Assembly: GCF_032380655.1 (NCBI RefSeq)
Contig: NZ_JAWDIY010000012.1
Location: 62,001 to 126,000, forward strand
DNA: 64,000 nucleotides
Direction: 5' to 3'
Source: Diplocloster hominis
Lineage (GTDB): Bacteria; Bacillota; Clostridia; Lachnospirales; Lachnospiraceae
Positions 35,191-44,275 of the stretch are shown in pieces (the first letter of the stretch is position 1; every line of letters starts with the position of its first letter). The notes beneath the pieces were generated by a model. It made no database searches, was not told the origin of the DNA, and saw nothing but the letters and a program-made list of their open reading frames with translations. Both the position numbers and the translations under genes were made by a program.

Positions 35191-35892
35191 GTGAACCGAT
35201 TTCAGATAATAACAAATATATTCCGTTCTTTTTTCATGAAACGGAAATTGACGAAGCAAAAACATGTAATGTTCGGCCGCGGCGTATTTTTCGATGTGGA
35301 TAACTGTGAATTCGAGGGACATGCCCGTATCTATTATCATGCTTATTTGTTGAATACGTATCTTGGATACGGCACCATCGTCCAGCATGATTGTGTGCTG
35401 AATGATGTGAAGGTGGGCCGGTTTACCGGGATTGGGCCGAATGTAAAGTTTGTGATCGGACAGCATCCCACTTCCAAGTTCGTCTCTACCCATACAGCAT
35501 TTTTTACGCTGTCCCCGGTCAGCGGCTTTACCTATGTAAAGGAACAGAAGTATCCGGATTATGCGGATCCGGTTTGTGACGGGCGCTACCAGTTTAAAGT
35601 GGGAAGCGATGTATGGTTCGGAGACGGCGCCACGATCATGGCAGGGGTGACGATCGGAGACGGTGCGGTGATTGCGGCAGGTGCGGTCGTGACGAAGGAT
35701 GTTCCGCCCTTTGCTATTGTGGGAGGGGTGCCGGCCAAAGTGATCAAATACCGGTTTGATGAGGAAGACAGGAAGTTTTTGATGGATTTTAAATGGTGGG
35801 ACAGGGATATTTCCTGGATTGAAAGCCATGCGGATTATTTTGATGATATCGAGAGATTTAAGAAAATAGTAAAAGAGGAAGGCTTGCGATAG
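35191..35892 (+). CDS. CatB-like O-acetyltransferase (left-handed beta-helix)
   Basis: A GTG at 35191 with AAGGTGG seven bases upstream is preferred; an ATG nine codons earlier lacks a site. About 233 residues contain hexapeptide repeats: an early set (CEFEGHARIYYHAYLLNT) and a late set (VWFGDGATIMAGVTIGDGAV) ending 'IVGGVPAKVIKYRF', the hallmark of maltose/xenobiotic acetyltransferases using acetyl-CoA. 'HTAFFTLSP' carries a candidate catalytic His. It probably O-acetylates a sugar, or N-acetylates the 3-amino sugar made by the 48415/49517 pair. The stop overlaps a small hairpin-TGGAGGAA ahead of the next gene. Confidence 0.85.
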   Translation: MNRFQIITNIFRSFFMKRKLTKQKHVMFGRGVFFDVDNCEFEGHARIYYHAYLLNTYLGYGTIVQHDCVLNDVKVGRFTGIGPNVKFVIGQHPTSKFVSTHTAFFTLSPVSGFTYVKEQKYPDYADPVCDGRYQFKVGSDVWFGDGATIMAGVTIGDGAVIAAGAVVTKDVPPFAIVGGVPAKVIKYRFDEEDRKFLMDFKWWDRDISWIESHADYFDDIERFKKIVKEEGLR

Positions 35893-35902
35893 CCTGGAGG
35901 AA
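35881..35902 (+). promoter_or_regulatory. Short hairpin followed by TGGAGGAA ribosome binding site
   Basis: GGCT (35881-35884) and AGCC (35891-35894) flank the TAG stop of the acetyltransferase; TGGAGGAA (35895-35902) follows directly and serves the gene at 35911. It recalls the hairpin-TGGAGGAA half of the repeated leader element, but the stem is only 4 bp. Confidence 0.4.
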
Positions 35903-35910
35903 ATGGTACG

Positions 35911-37062
35911 ATGACGCAGTATGCAATAGTGGCAATCGGTTATAACAGGCCGCGCAGTATGGAGCGGCTGTTAAAATCTCTGAAACAGGCCGACTATGAC
36001 GACGACCAGGTGACGCTGATTATCAGTATCGACAACAGCGGGGACGACAGCGTTTTGCGCTGCGCAAATGAGTTTGGCTGGCCATTCGGGCCGAAAATAG
36101 TAAAGACCTATCCAAAACGCATGGGACTGCGCAGACACGTTCTGTCCTGCGGGGATCTGGTGGCAGACTACGAAGCGATAGCTGTATTTGAGGATGATAT
36201 CTATGTATCCCCAAATTTTTATCAATATATGAAACAGACGGTTGCATATTATGAGCAGGATGACCGGATCGCCGGAATTTCCCTGTACCAGCACTTGTGG
36301 AATGTCCATGCCAACCGGCCGTTTGTCCCGCTGGCCGACTCTAACGATGTGTACTTCGTACAGTTTGCCCAGTCCTGGGGACAGGTCTGGATGAAACGCC
36401 AGTGGATGGAGTTTCGCAAATGGTATGATGAGCAGGGGGAGGAGTTTCGGGAATCCGCGGATATTCCCGACTATGTAGCTTCCTGGCCTGGTACCTCCTG
36501 GCTGAAATATCATGTGAAGTATTGTATTGAGCGGAAGAAATATTTTGTCTACCCTTACCTTTCCCAGTGCACAAACTTTACAGACGCGGGAGAAAACTTC
36601 GCGATTCCCTCCACCGGTCTTCAGGTTCCGTTTCAGACGGGGATTCAGAGGGAATACCGGTTCGTACCGCTGGAAGGCAGTGACACGGTATATGACGCGT
36701 TCTGGGAAAATGAAAAGCTGGCCGGTATCCTGGGTCTGCCCGCAGAAGAACTCTGCACGGATCTTTACGGGGTGAAGAAAAACAGGAAAAATCAGAGATA
36801 CTGGTTGACTTTGGAGATCAAAGATTATAAGATTGTGAGATCCTTTGGGTTGTTATTAAAGCCTCAGGAGCAGAACATATTGGCGGATATGGAGGGCAGC
36901 CAGATCTTTTTATATGATACATCACAAGCAGAGAAAAATCCGTTTCATCATCATGTGGGACGTCTGGCCTGCAACTACGATTTCCGGGGGGACAACCTGT
37001 CGGTAAGTATGCTTAAGAACATGCTGGTAAATAAAGTAAACCGACAATTTATGCACAAATAA
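35911..37062 (+). CDS. Putative GT-A glycosyltransferase (GNT-I/GT13-like)
   Basis: 383 residues. The start MTQYAIVAIGYNRPRSMERL and 'IISIDNSGDD' are typical of GT-A donor-binding folds, and VFEDDIYVSP (about 93-102) holds the EDD metal site as in GT13-like enzymes. 'FAQSWGQVWMKRQW' follows near 150. The last 100 residues look like a separate tail domain. It is cytoplasmic with no membrane helix. Donor and acceptor are unknown. Confidence 0.8.
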   Translation: MTQYAIVAIGYNRPRSMERLLKSLKQADYDDDQVTLIISIDNSGDDSVLRCANEFGWPFGPKIVKTYPKRMGLRRHVLSCGDLVADYEAIAVFEDDIYVSPNFYQYMKQTVAYYEQDDRIAGISLYQHLWNVHANRPFVPLADSNDVYFVQFAQSWGQVWMKRQWMEFRKWYDEQGEEFRESADIPDYVASWPGTSWLKYHVKYCIERKKYFVYPYLSQCTNFTDAGENFAIPSTGLQVPFQTGIQREYRFVPLEGSDTVYDAFWENEKLAGILGLPAEELCTDLYGVKKNRKNQRYWLTLEIKDYKIVRSFGLLLKPQEQNILADMEGSQIFLYDTSQAEKNPFHHHVGRLACNYDFRGDNLSVSMLKNMLVNKVNRQFMHK

Positions 37063-37179
37063 GTGTAAGTCCGATCGTTTGTATTTTTATCAGAATCCGA
37101 AGAAAATAGTCAGGGATATGGCAAATAGGATAGGCACAACGCCGGTCCGGAATCTTTGCCGTATAGATGGGATAAAGCT

Positions 37180-38169
37180 ATGAATAATCAGCCGAAAATA
37201 TCGGTAGTCATTCCGATTTACAATGTAGAAAAATATCTGGCAGAATGTATCGACAGTGTGCTTGCACAGACCCTGCCCGATATAGAAATCATTCTGGTAA
37301 ATGACGGTTCCACCGATGCGGGGCCGCAGATCGCCAAGAGATATGCGGAGCAGCATGGGAATATCCGACTGATTCATCAGGATAACGCAGGTTTAAGTGC
37401 GGCCAGGAATACCGGTCTGCGTGCCGCTTCCGGCCGGTATGTCTATTTCCTGGACAGTGACGATTACATTGAGCCGGACGGACTGGAAGTGATTTACACA
37501 GAGGCGGCGGACCAGGACTGTGATCTGGTATTGTTCGACGGAGCATCATTTTATGATGACGGGGATGTCCGGAAGCCGAATATGCAGTACGACTATCAGA
37601 AACACTATGAATACCCCGGCGTCTATGACGGCGAGGATTTATTTGCACTTACCCTTCCCAGAGAGGACTTTCGGACCCAGGTCTGCCTGCAGCTGGTGAA
37701 AAGACAGACGCTGCTGGAGCTGGGACTTACTTTTTTAGAAGGGATTATCCATGAGGATCAGTACTATACCTTTGCACTGATGCTGCAGTGCCGCCGGGTT
37801 AAGATCGTGCGTAAAATTGTGTATCACCGGAGGTTTCGTGACGGCTCCATCATGATGCAGGCAAAGACCCTTCGCAATTTTGAAGGCTTTTACCGGTCGG
37901 CAAAAGAGATGTTCGGATTCTATGAGGAACACCATTTCCGTCCGGAGAATGATAAAATGATCCGCAGGCATATCGCTAATGTGTTTTGCCTGACAACGGT
38001 GGATGTCTACCATCAGCTGGATCGGGCTGTTCAGAAAGAGCAGAAAGGAAAGATACGGGAATTGATTCGGATCGCCAGGGGAAAAGAGTATCTGGGTGAC
38101 AGCCGGGTGAAATCCTACTGCTGGCTTTACTGGTTCTATCCTTTCTACAAAAAGCTAAAGAAAAGGTAA
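37180..38169 (+). CDS. GT2 family glycosyltransferase
   Basis: The start is set at 37180 (MNNQPKISVVIPIYNVEKYL), the usual beginning of the fold; the frame opens eight codons earlier without support. The ribosome binding site is weak (GGGATAAA). About 329 residues carry 'LVNDGSTDAGPQI' and 'LDSDDYIEPDG' (DSD metal site, about 96), with 'HEDQYYTF' as probable catalytic base region near 188. It is a capsule-type sugar transferase. It is followed after five bases by the flippase gene. Confidence 0.9.
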   Translation: MNNQPKISVVIPIYNVEKYLAECIDSVLAQTLPDIEIILVNDGSTDAGPQIAKRYAEQHGNIRLIHQDNAGLSAARNTGLRAASGRYVYFLDSDDYIEPDGLEVIYTEAADQDCDLVLFDGASFYDDGDVRKPNMQYDYQKHYEYPGVYDGEDLFALTLPREDFRTQVCLQLVKRQTLLELGLTFLEGIIHEDQYYTFALMLQCRRVKIVRKIVYHRRFRDGSIMMQAKTLRNFEGFYRSAKEMFGFYEEHHFRPENDKMIRRHIANVFCLTTVDVYHQLDRAVQKEQKGKIRELIRIARGKEYLGDSRVKSYCWLYWFYPFYKKLKKR

Positions 38170-38174
38170 AATCT

Positions 38175-39719
38175 ATGAGACTTGAAAAGATCATGAAAAA
38201 CGGAGTGATCGGTCTGGTGACACAGGTCATCGTGCTGGTCATGGGGTTTTTAACGCAGATCGTATTTACACACTATCTGGGACAGACGAACTATGGGTTA
38301 AACAGTGTAATCAGCAACCTGCTGAATATGTTGTCTTTGGCGGAATTGGGTGTGGGAAGCGCGATTACCTATCATCTGTATAAACCCATTGCAGAGGGGG
38401 ATCAGAATACTATTGCCAGTATTATGGCGTTGTTCCGGCGGGTGTATTGGACGATCGGTTTTGTGGTGTTCGGCCTGGGCTGTCTGCTGATGCTGCTGAT
38501 ACCGGTGTTCATTACGGAGTCCGGGGTGGATATTGCCTTTGTCCGGCTGATTTTCTTCATTCAGCTGATGTCCACCGTGTCCACGTATTTTCTTTCCTAT
38601 AAAAGAACACTGCTGTATGCGGATCAGAGGAACTATGTCTGCGCACTGTATGATACTTTGATGAATATCATTTTCAGCGTGCTCAGGATCGTATCTCTGG
38701 TTCTATACCAGGATTACGTGATCTATTCCGTCCTGATGGTGCTGCAGCAGATCGCTGCGAATCTGCTGATCTCATATTACTGTAATAAACGATATCCGCA
38801 GCTTAAGGATAAGAATATTAAACCTTATGACAAGGCAAAAAATCTGTTTGTGGATACGAAAAATATCCTGGTCGGTAAAGTGGCTGTTTATATCTATTCC
38901 TCAACGGATAACCTGGTGATTTCTACGTTCAGCAGTATTACCGGCGGGTTATTTACCGTAGGCGGACTGAACTATTATGTATATATCACCAACGCGATAC
39001 GGACGATCGTTAACAGTGTGCTGTATTCTATGGCGCCGGCGATCGGTAATTTTCTGCAGAGCGGCAGGGACAGAAAAGAAATGTATCCACTGTTTCATCA
39101 CTATACTTTTGTGCGGCATTTCATAGCTACGGTGTCGGCTACCGGCCTGATCGTGTGCAGCACGCCGTTAGTATACATGTGTTATGGGGGAGAACAGGCG
39201 GTTATGCCGCAGATCGTGGTGCTGCTCATCAGCCTGGATGTATTTATCAGTATTACATCTGGGCCGATCAATGAGCTGATCAGTGTCCTGGGACTGTTCC
39301 ATTATGAGAAATATCTGAATGCCATCGGCGCCGCCATGAATCTGATTTCTTCTATCATTTTTGTGCAGTTTATCGGCGTACCGGGTGTTCTGCTGGGAAC
39401 GGTTATCAGCCAGCTGTTTTTCTGGATCAGTAAATGTATTCTGGTATTCCGGAAATATTTTGAGGACGGGATGGCGGAATATTGGAGAAAAATAGCAGCC
39501 TATACGGCGGTGGATATCGTTCAGGTGATTGGTCTTTTGTGGCTGTGCGGCAGGTTGTTTCCGGTGCCTTCGGTGGGAGGTTTTATCGGGGCGGCAGCCC
39601 TGTGTGTGGCTGTACCGTTTGTGTTGGTTGTTATCGTATTTCATAGAACAAAAGAATTTCAGTTTGCATACCAGCTGACGTTGGGCGTGCTGAGTAAATT
39701 AAGGAGAGTGAAGAAATGA
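38175..39719 (+). CDS. Wzx-type polysaccharide flippase (MOP superfamily)
   Basis: 514 residues with about 13-14 membrane helices from residue 9 on. The N-terminus 'KNGVIGLVTQVIVLVMGFL...HYLGQTNYGLNSVISNLL' is typical of PST/Wzx exporters that flip undecaprenyl-linked repeat units or glycolipids outward. It implies Wzx-dependent export for the locus, although no Wzy polymerase is obvious. The stop overlaps the ugd start by four bases (ATGA). Confidence 0.92.
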   Translation: MRLEKIMKNGVIGLVTQVIVLVMGFLTQIVFTHYLGQTNYGLNSVISNLLNMLSLAELGVGSAITYHLYKPIAEGDQNTIASIMALFRRVYWTIGFVVFGLGCLLMLLIPVFITESGVDIAFVRLIFFIQLMSTVSTYFLSYKRTLLYADQRNYVCALYDTLMNIIFSVLRIVSLVLYQDYVIYSVLMVLQQIAANLLISYYCNKRYPQLKDKNIKPYDKAKNLFVDTKNILVGKVAVYIYSSTDNLVISTFSSITGGLFTVGGLNYYVYITNAIRTIVNSVLYSMAPAIGNFLQSGRDRKEMYPLFHHYTFVRHFIATVSATGLIVCSTPLVYMCYGGEQAVMPQIVVLLISLDVFISITSGPINELISVLGLFHYEKYLNAIGAAMNLISSIIFVQFIGVPGVLLGTVISQLFFWISKCILVFRKYFEDGMAEYWRKIAAYTAVDIVQVIGLLWLCGRLFPVPSVGGFIGAAALCVAVPFVLVVIVFHRTKEFQFAYQLTLGVLSKLRRVKK

Positions 39720-41038
39720 ATATTGCAGTTGCAGGGACAGGATATGTTGGCCTGGTTACGGGAGTTTGTCTGGCAGAGCATGGCCATGCGGTAACCTGTG
39801 TGGATGTAGACCAGCAGAAAGTGGAGACCATGCGCAAAGGGATATCTCCGATCTTTGAACCGGGGTTGGATGAGCTGATGCAGAAAAACATGGAGCGGCT
39901 TACCTTTACCACAGACTATCAGGCGGCATACCGCGGGGCAGATGTAATCTTTATCGGTGTGGGAACACCGGAAAAGAGAGATGGCTCTGCGAACCTGACC
40001 TACGTATATGAGGTGGCGGGACAGATCGCTGCCAGCGTGGAAAAGGACTGCGTTGTGGTGGTTAAGTCAACGGTGCCGATTGGGACAAACGATAAGATTG
40101 AAGCGTATATGAAAGCACGCCTTACGCATCCTGTTCAGGTATGGATTGCCTCCAACCCGGAATTCCTGGCACAGGGCACAGCGGTACAGGATACACTTCA
40201 TGCTTCCAGAATCGTAATCGGGGTTGAGGAGGAGAAGGCGGGCGCTATCCTGCAGGAAGTTTATCAAGATTTCGACGCGCCTAAGCTGGTGACAAACCGT
40301 CGCAGCGCGGAGATGATTAAATATGCATCCAACGATTTCCTGGCTTTGAAGATTTCTTATGTAAATGAGATTGCGAATTTGTGCGAGACTGTGGGAGCGG
40401 ATATTGAGGATGTGACCAAGGGGATGGGGTTCGACGGCCGTATCGGCAAGCAGTTCCTGCGGGCCGGCATTGGTTACGGAGGTTCCTGTTTCCCGAAGGA
40501 TACAAAGGCGTTGAGCTGGCTGGCCAGTTTTAATGATAATGAAATCAAGACAATAAAAGCGGCGATCGAAGTCAACGAGAACCAGAAATATCGGCTGGTA
40601 AAAAAAGCCCGGAAATATTACGAAGATTTTAAAGGATTGACGGTTGCAGTCCTGGGTCTTACATTTAAACCGGGAACAGACGATCTGCGGGAAGCCCCCT
40701 CTCTGGTTAACATACCGGTATTCCTGGAGGACGGAGCTTTCGTTAAAGCCTGGGATCCGGTAGGGGTCCAAAACTTCAAAAAGAAGTGTGACGGTGACAT
40801 ACGGTATTGTGAATCCATTGAGGAGACCTTGCAGGGTGCGGATATTTGTTTTATATTTACAGAGTGGCCAGAGGTGAAGGAATTGGATAGTCATGTATTT
40901 GAAAAATGTATGAAACACCCGATCATTTTAGATGGACGGAACTGCTTTGATTTGGAGCAGATGGAACAGGCCAATGTGATCTATGAAAGCATCGGGCGAA
41001 AAGTTGTCCAACCGGCGAAGGAGAACCGCAATGGGTAA
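39716..41038 (+). CDS. ugd: UDP-glucose/GDP-mannose dehydrogenase family, probable UDP-glucose 6-dehydrogenase
   Basis: 440 residues. The NAD site is AGTGYVGL (6-13), catalytic Cys-258 lies in GYGGSCFPKD, and the C-terminal UDP-binding domain has 'GLTFKPGTDDLREAPS'. The enzyme oxidises UDP-glucose to UDP-glucuronic acid with two NAD, giving an acidic sugar for the glycan. GDP-mannose or UDP-ManNAc dehydrogenase are alternatives, but the overall pattern best fits UDP-glucose. It is translationally coupled to the flippase gene and overlaps the next gene by eight bases. Confidence 0.92.
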   Translation: MNIAVAGTGYVGLVTGVCLAEHGHAVTCVDVDQQKVETMRKGISPIFEPGLDELMQKNMERLTFTTDYQAAYRGADVIFIGVGTPEKRDGSANLTYVYEVAGQIAASVEKDCVVVVKSTVPIGTNDKIEAYMKARLTHPVQVWIASNPEFLAQGTAVQDTLHASRIVIGVEEEKAGAILQEVYQDFDAPKLVTNRRSAEMIKYASNDFLALKISYVNEIANLCETVGADIEDVTKGMGFDGRIGKQFLRAGIGYGGSCFPKDTKALSWLASFNDNEIKTIKAAIEVNENQKYRLVKKARKYYEDFKGLTVAVLGLTFKPGTDDLREAPSLVNIPVFLEDGAFVKAWDPVGVQNFKKKCDGDIRYCESIEETLQGADICFIFTEWPEVKELDSHVFEKCMKHPIILDGRNCFDLEQMEQANVIYESIGRKVVQPAKENRNG

Positions 41039-41978
41039 AAAGATGGAATGGTATGCCGCCAGAGTCAGGAATATTTCCAGGAAATTATGCGGCAGGATTA
41101 CCAGAAAACCGATGATCGGCAGTAAGTTCGGCGGAAAAGCGGTACTTAAGCAGCAAGCCGGAAACGACCGGATTCAGTGGTTGCTCAGCCAGAAGCAGCC
41201 GTTTATGGTAGGGCGGTTTGGTTCTACGGAGCTGGCCGTGATGCGTTCCGTGGTGGCTTATCAGCTGGGAGTGCGCAAAAACGTGCACCCGGAGGTGGTT
41301 AACCGCATCTATGAGCTGTCTGGATTTTTCCCGAAGGATGAGCAGTTAACCATCCGCTTCTCCGATCTTATGTGTGAGAGCTGCGCTCAGCTGGACCTGA
41401 TCGGGACCTGGTTCAATTTAATGGAGGACTATATGATCCAGCATTTTGCGCCGCAGAGTGAAGTGACCTATCTGCGGGCCATCGAACCGTGGTATCATGA
41501 AAAACCCTGGTCAGGAGCCCTTAAGGGGAAAAAAGTACTGGTGATCCATCCGTTTAAGAACACCATCGAGAGACAGTTCGCGCGCAGGGAATTATTATTC
41601 CCGGGTACGGATATTCTGCCGGAATTTGATCTGCAGGTGATCCGGGCGGTGCAGACGCTGGCGGATCAGACGGATGAGCGCTTTGCCAACTGGTTTGAAG
41701 CGTTGGAGTATATGTATCAGGAAGCCATGAAACTTGAGTTTGATGTAGCGATACTGGGCTGCGGAGCTTATGGGTTCCCGCTGGCAGCCAGACTGAAGGC
41801 CGCCGGCAGGCAGGCGATCCATATGGGAGGCGCCACCCAGCTGCTGTTCGGTATCCGGGGATCCAGATGGGATACCCATCCGGTAATTTCCAAATTATAT
41901 AACGAAAACTGGGTGAAACCCAACGAAGATGAAAAGCCGGCCGGCTTCAAGAAAGTGGAAGAGGGCTGCTACTGGTAA
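41031..41978 (+). CDS. Putative glycosyltransferase, GT-D/DUF1792-like
   Basis: The start at 41031 (MGKKMEWYAARVRNI) has AAGGAG seven bases upstream and overlaps the end of ugd. About 315 residues are predicted. 'QPFMVGRFGSTELAVMRSV' (near 52-70) resembles the opening of the GT-D fold (DUF1792), in which a conserved Asp/Glu there binds the metal-nucleotide sugar. 'VLVIHPFKNTIERQF' and 'LGCGAYGFPLAARLKAAG' are further conserved-looking blocks. No membrane helix is seen. Assignment is by resemblance and moderately sure. Confidence 0.65.
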   Translation: MGKKMEWYAARVRNISRKLCGRITRKPMIGSKFGGKAVLKQQAGNDRIQWLLSQKQPFMVGRFGSTELAVMRSVVAYQLGVRKNVHPEVVNRIYELSGFFPKDEQLTIRFSDLMCESCAQLDLIGTWFNLMEDYMIQHFAPQSEVTYLRAIEPWYHEKPWSGALKGKKVLVIHPFKNTIERQFARRELLFPGTDILPEFDLQVIRAVQTLADQTDERFANWFEALEYMYQEAMKLEFDVAILGCGAYGFPLAARLKAAGRQAIHMGGATQLLFGIRGSRWDTHPVISKLYNENWVKPNEDEKPAGFKKVEEGCYW

Positions 41979-41982
41979 ATGA

Positions 41983-43029
41983 ATGATGAAAATAGCCTTA
42001 TGTGTAAACCATGATAAATATCTGCGGGATGGGATGTTTTCCGGGGACCGCTACGTGGAAAGCCATCTGCGGGAATTCTACCGGCTTCTGAAGGAAGCGG
42101 TGGAGGACAAGGGGGATGAAATCCATACTCTGGACCTTTATGGGGATACTGCGGAACCGGATGTATTCCTGTTCTTTGATTATCCGATCTTTAATCCGCT
42201 GGAATACTCTGCGGTAAAATGGAAAAATTACCGGCGGATGCTGAAGGTTCTGCAAGGGACGGGGCGTAAAATCCTGTACATTTGGGAAAGCCCGCTTTAT
42301 AATAAGGGGAATTTTAATCCGGAGAATTACCGACGATTCGATAAGGTTCTTTGCTATTCACCTCTGGAAACCCAGAATTATGAATATTTCCCCTACTCCA
42401 TCCGTCAGACGGATGTGAGCCGCTGCCGGGTGATCGGCCGGCAGGAGTTTGAAAGCCGCAAGCTGTCCTGCATGATCACCTCCAACAAACTGATCCAGGG
42501 AAACGGTTATGATCTGCGCTATCAGATTGTGGATTATTTTGAGAATCGGCCGGATGGTTTTGATCTGTATGGTGTCAACTGGATCTTTGGCGGAATCAGT
42601 AAGGCGGCCAGGGTTATTCTGAGAAAGAAATATGCGGCACACCCTCCGAAGAACTATAAGGGCAGCTGCGATTCCAAACAGGATACCTTTGAGCACTACC
42701 GGTTTGGGTTTGCCATCGAGAATCTGTACGGTTTTCCGGGGTATGTATCAGAAAAACTGTTCGACGTGCTGACTTCCGACTGTGTCCCGGTGTATACCGG
42801 TTCCAATATTATGGATGGCACGATTCCAAAAGATATTTACGTCGATATCGAGGCATTTTCCTCCTTAAAACAGCTGGATGATTATCTGAGAGCGATGAGC
42901 TATGAGGAGTACGCCGGTTTTTTGGAAAGAAAAATAAAATTTCTGCATTCGCCGCAGTTTGCCGATTATTTTCATCAGGCTAATGTGGGACGGATGATGG
43001 ACGTCATTTATGGAAAGAATGAAGGATAG
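41983..43029 (+). CDS. GT10-like glycosyltransferase, probable alpha-1,3-fucosyltransferase
   Basis: 348 residues. The C-terminal half has FAIENLYGFPGYVSEKLFD (about 244-262) and 'VPVYTGSNIMDGTIP', matching the GT10 motif with Glu before Asn and the YVSEKL block that binds GDP-fucose. The N-terminal half is variable, as is normal for acceptor binding. It would add fucose to GlcNAc- or Gal-type acceptors. Start is ATG 41983 or 41986. Leader element copy B lies just downstream. Confidence 0.82.
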   Translation: MMKIALCVNHDKYLRDGMFSGDRYVESHLREFYRLLKEAVEDKGDEIHTLDLYGDTAEPDVFLFFDYPIFNPLEYSAVKWKNYRRMLKVLQGTGRKILYIWESPLYNKGNFNPENYRRFDKVLCYSPLETQNYEYFPYSIRQTDVSRCRVIGRQEFESRKLSCMITSNKLIQGNGYDLRYQIVDYFENRPDGFDLYGVNWIFGGISKAARVILRKKYAAHPPKNYKGSCDSKQDTFEHYRFGFAIENLYGFPGYVSEKLFDVLTSDCVPVYTGSNIMDGTIPKDIYVDIEAFSSLKQLDDYLRAMSYEEYAGFLERKIKFLHSPQFADYFHQANVGRMMDVIYGKNEG

Positions 43030-43030
43030 A

Positions 43031-43107
43031 GTGAGTGGAGGAACGGCTGAACAAGAGTTCATCCATACCTGAATTCAGTCGCGGTAAACGCGACACTGGA
43101 GGAAAGC
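43031..43107 (+). promoter_or_regulatory. Repeated leader element, copy B
   Basis: The upstream TGGAGGAACGG (43035-43046) is followed by TGAAC (43048-43052) and GTTCA (43057-43061) with a four-base loop, then CATACCTGAATT. The next stem, GTCGCG (43078-43083) with CGCGAC (43089-43094), is followed by ACTGGAGGAA, the ribosome binding site for the gene at 43108. The first hairpin seen in copies A and C is not evident here. Confidence 0.7.
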
Positions 43108-44106
43108 ATGAGAAGTGTATCTGTCATTGTACCGGTCTATAATGTGGAAAAATATCTCGCCAGATGCCTGGATTCTCTTTTGAACCAGACACAGCCGGAG
43201 ATCGAAATTCTGGTGGTCAATGACGGCAGTACGGATGGATCCGGACAGATCGTCGATGAATACGCGCGAAAGTATCCCGACAGGATCCGGGCTTTTCATA
43301 TGGAAAATGAGGGCGTGTCCGCGGCGAGAAACCGTGGTGTGGCGGAAGCGCAAGGCAAATACTTAACCTTCGTGGACAGCGATGACTATGTCACCAGGGA
43401 TTATCTGGAACGCATGGTTACGGCTGCTGAAGAGAATGACTCTGATCTGGTGGTACAGGGATTCCGGATGGTGGATGAAAGCGGCACCGTGTTGGCCGAG
43501 GTCTGTCCTACCGGGTATATTCCAGGAAAAAAGGAAGAATGGCCGCTGCGGATTATATCTGCCTGGGGCCGGCTGTTCCGCCGGGATTTCTGGATGAAAC
43601 ATAAACTGATGTTTCCGCTGGGAGTGCGGGCGGAGGATGCGCCGGTGAATCTGGCGGCCAATGCACTGGCACATCATATCCAGGTGGTTCCCCATACGGG
43701 TTATCAGTATTTCCAGCATTCCGCGTCAGCCATGCATAATTTCAAGGGCCTGCAAAAATACAGGCTGCCCTATGAAGCGCTGGCGGAAACACTTCAGTAT
43801 ATTCAGGATACCGGCCTTGTGAACGATCGGTATTTTTACGAATATTGTGTAATGCGGATTCTGGCATTTTGGGTGTTTGAGTTCGCCAGAGGCAGTTCGG
43901 TTGCAAAAATCAAAGAATTGTGTCATTATATCATGGATATGTTAAAAACTTACATACCGGGATATATGCGTAACCCTTATGTAAATCCATTCCGAAAACT
44001 GGAGATTCCGTTTGTACACCGGGCATCCATTTTGGTACTGGCGGTGCTATGTAAGCTGCATATATTGACGCCGGTAATCAGAGTTTATTCAAAAATACTG
44101 CATTGA
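43108..44106 (+). CDS. GT2 family glycosyltransferase
   Basis: 332 residues beginning MRSVSVIVPVYNVEKYLARC, with 'VVNDGSTDGSGQI' (near 36) and FVDSDDYVTRDY (DSD metal site, near 91). The C-terminal 100 residues are helical and partly hydrophobic near the end (ASILVLAVLCKLHIL). It is closely related in layout to the GT2 at 37180. It is translated behind leader element copy B. Three tandem repeats begin right at its stop. Confidence 0.9.
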   Translation: MRSVSVIVPVYNVEKYLARCLDSLLNQTQPEIEILVVNDGSTDGSGQIVDEYARKYPDRIRAFHMENEGVSAARNRGVAEAQGKYLTFVDSDDYVTRDYLERMVTAAEENDSDLVVQGFRMVDESGTVLAEVCPTGYIPGKKEEWPLRIISAWGRLFRRDFWMKHKLMFPLGVRAEDAPVNLAANALAHHIQVVPHTGYQYFQHSASAMHNFKGLQKYRLPYEALAETLQYIQDTGLVNDRYFYEYCVMRILAFWVFEFARGSSVAKIKELCHYIMDMLKTYIPGYMRNPYVNPFRKLEIPFVHRASILVLAVLCKLHILTPVIRVYSKILH

Positions 44107-44216
44107 TGGAAAACATCTGTATTGTTGCAAAGCTTTTAATTGATGGAAAAGATCTGCATTGTTGCAAAGCTTCTGTTATAGATGGAAAACGTCTGCATTG
44201 ATGCGAAGTTTTGGTA
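44103..44216 (+). repeat. Three imperfect tandem repeats of 37-39 bases
   Basis: Units start at about 44103, 44140 and 44179. Each has GATGGAAAA, then TCTGYATTG, then TGC(A/G)AAG. They run from the stop codon of one GT2 gene into the leader of the next (44276). Two of the units could form a small GATG/CATC-type hairpin with a GAAAA loop. Confidence 0.8.
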
Positions 44217-44275
44217 TTTGTATAAACACAGGATACTGCATGAATGGGATTCCGCGTCTGGAGGATCGAAAAAGT

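Noticed and set aside
44103..44216. CRISPR-like array
   Set aside because: The units are directly adjacent imperfect tandem copies without unique spacers, and no cas gene is present.
44159..44275. N-terminal extension of the GT2 gene at 44276
   Set aside because: The upstream codons are the tandem repeats and lack a ribosome binding site; the GT2 fold begins at MKKLVIIPAYN.
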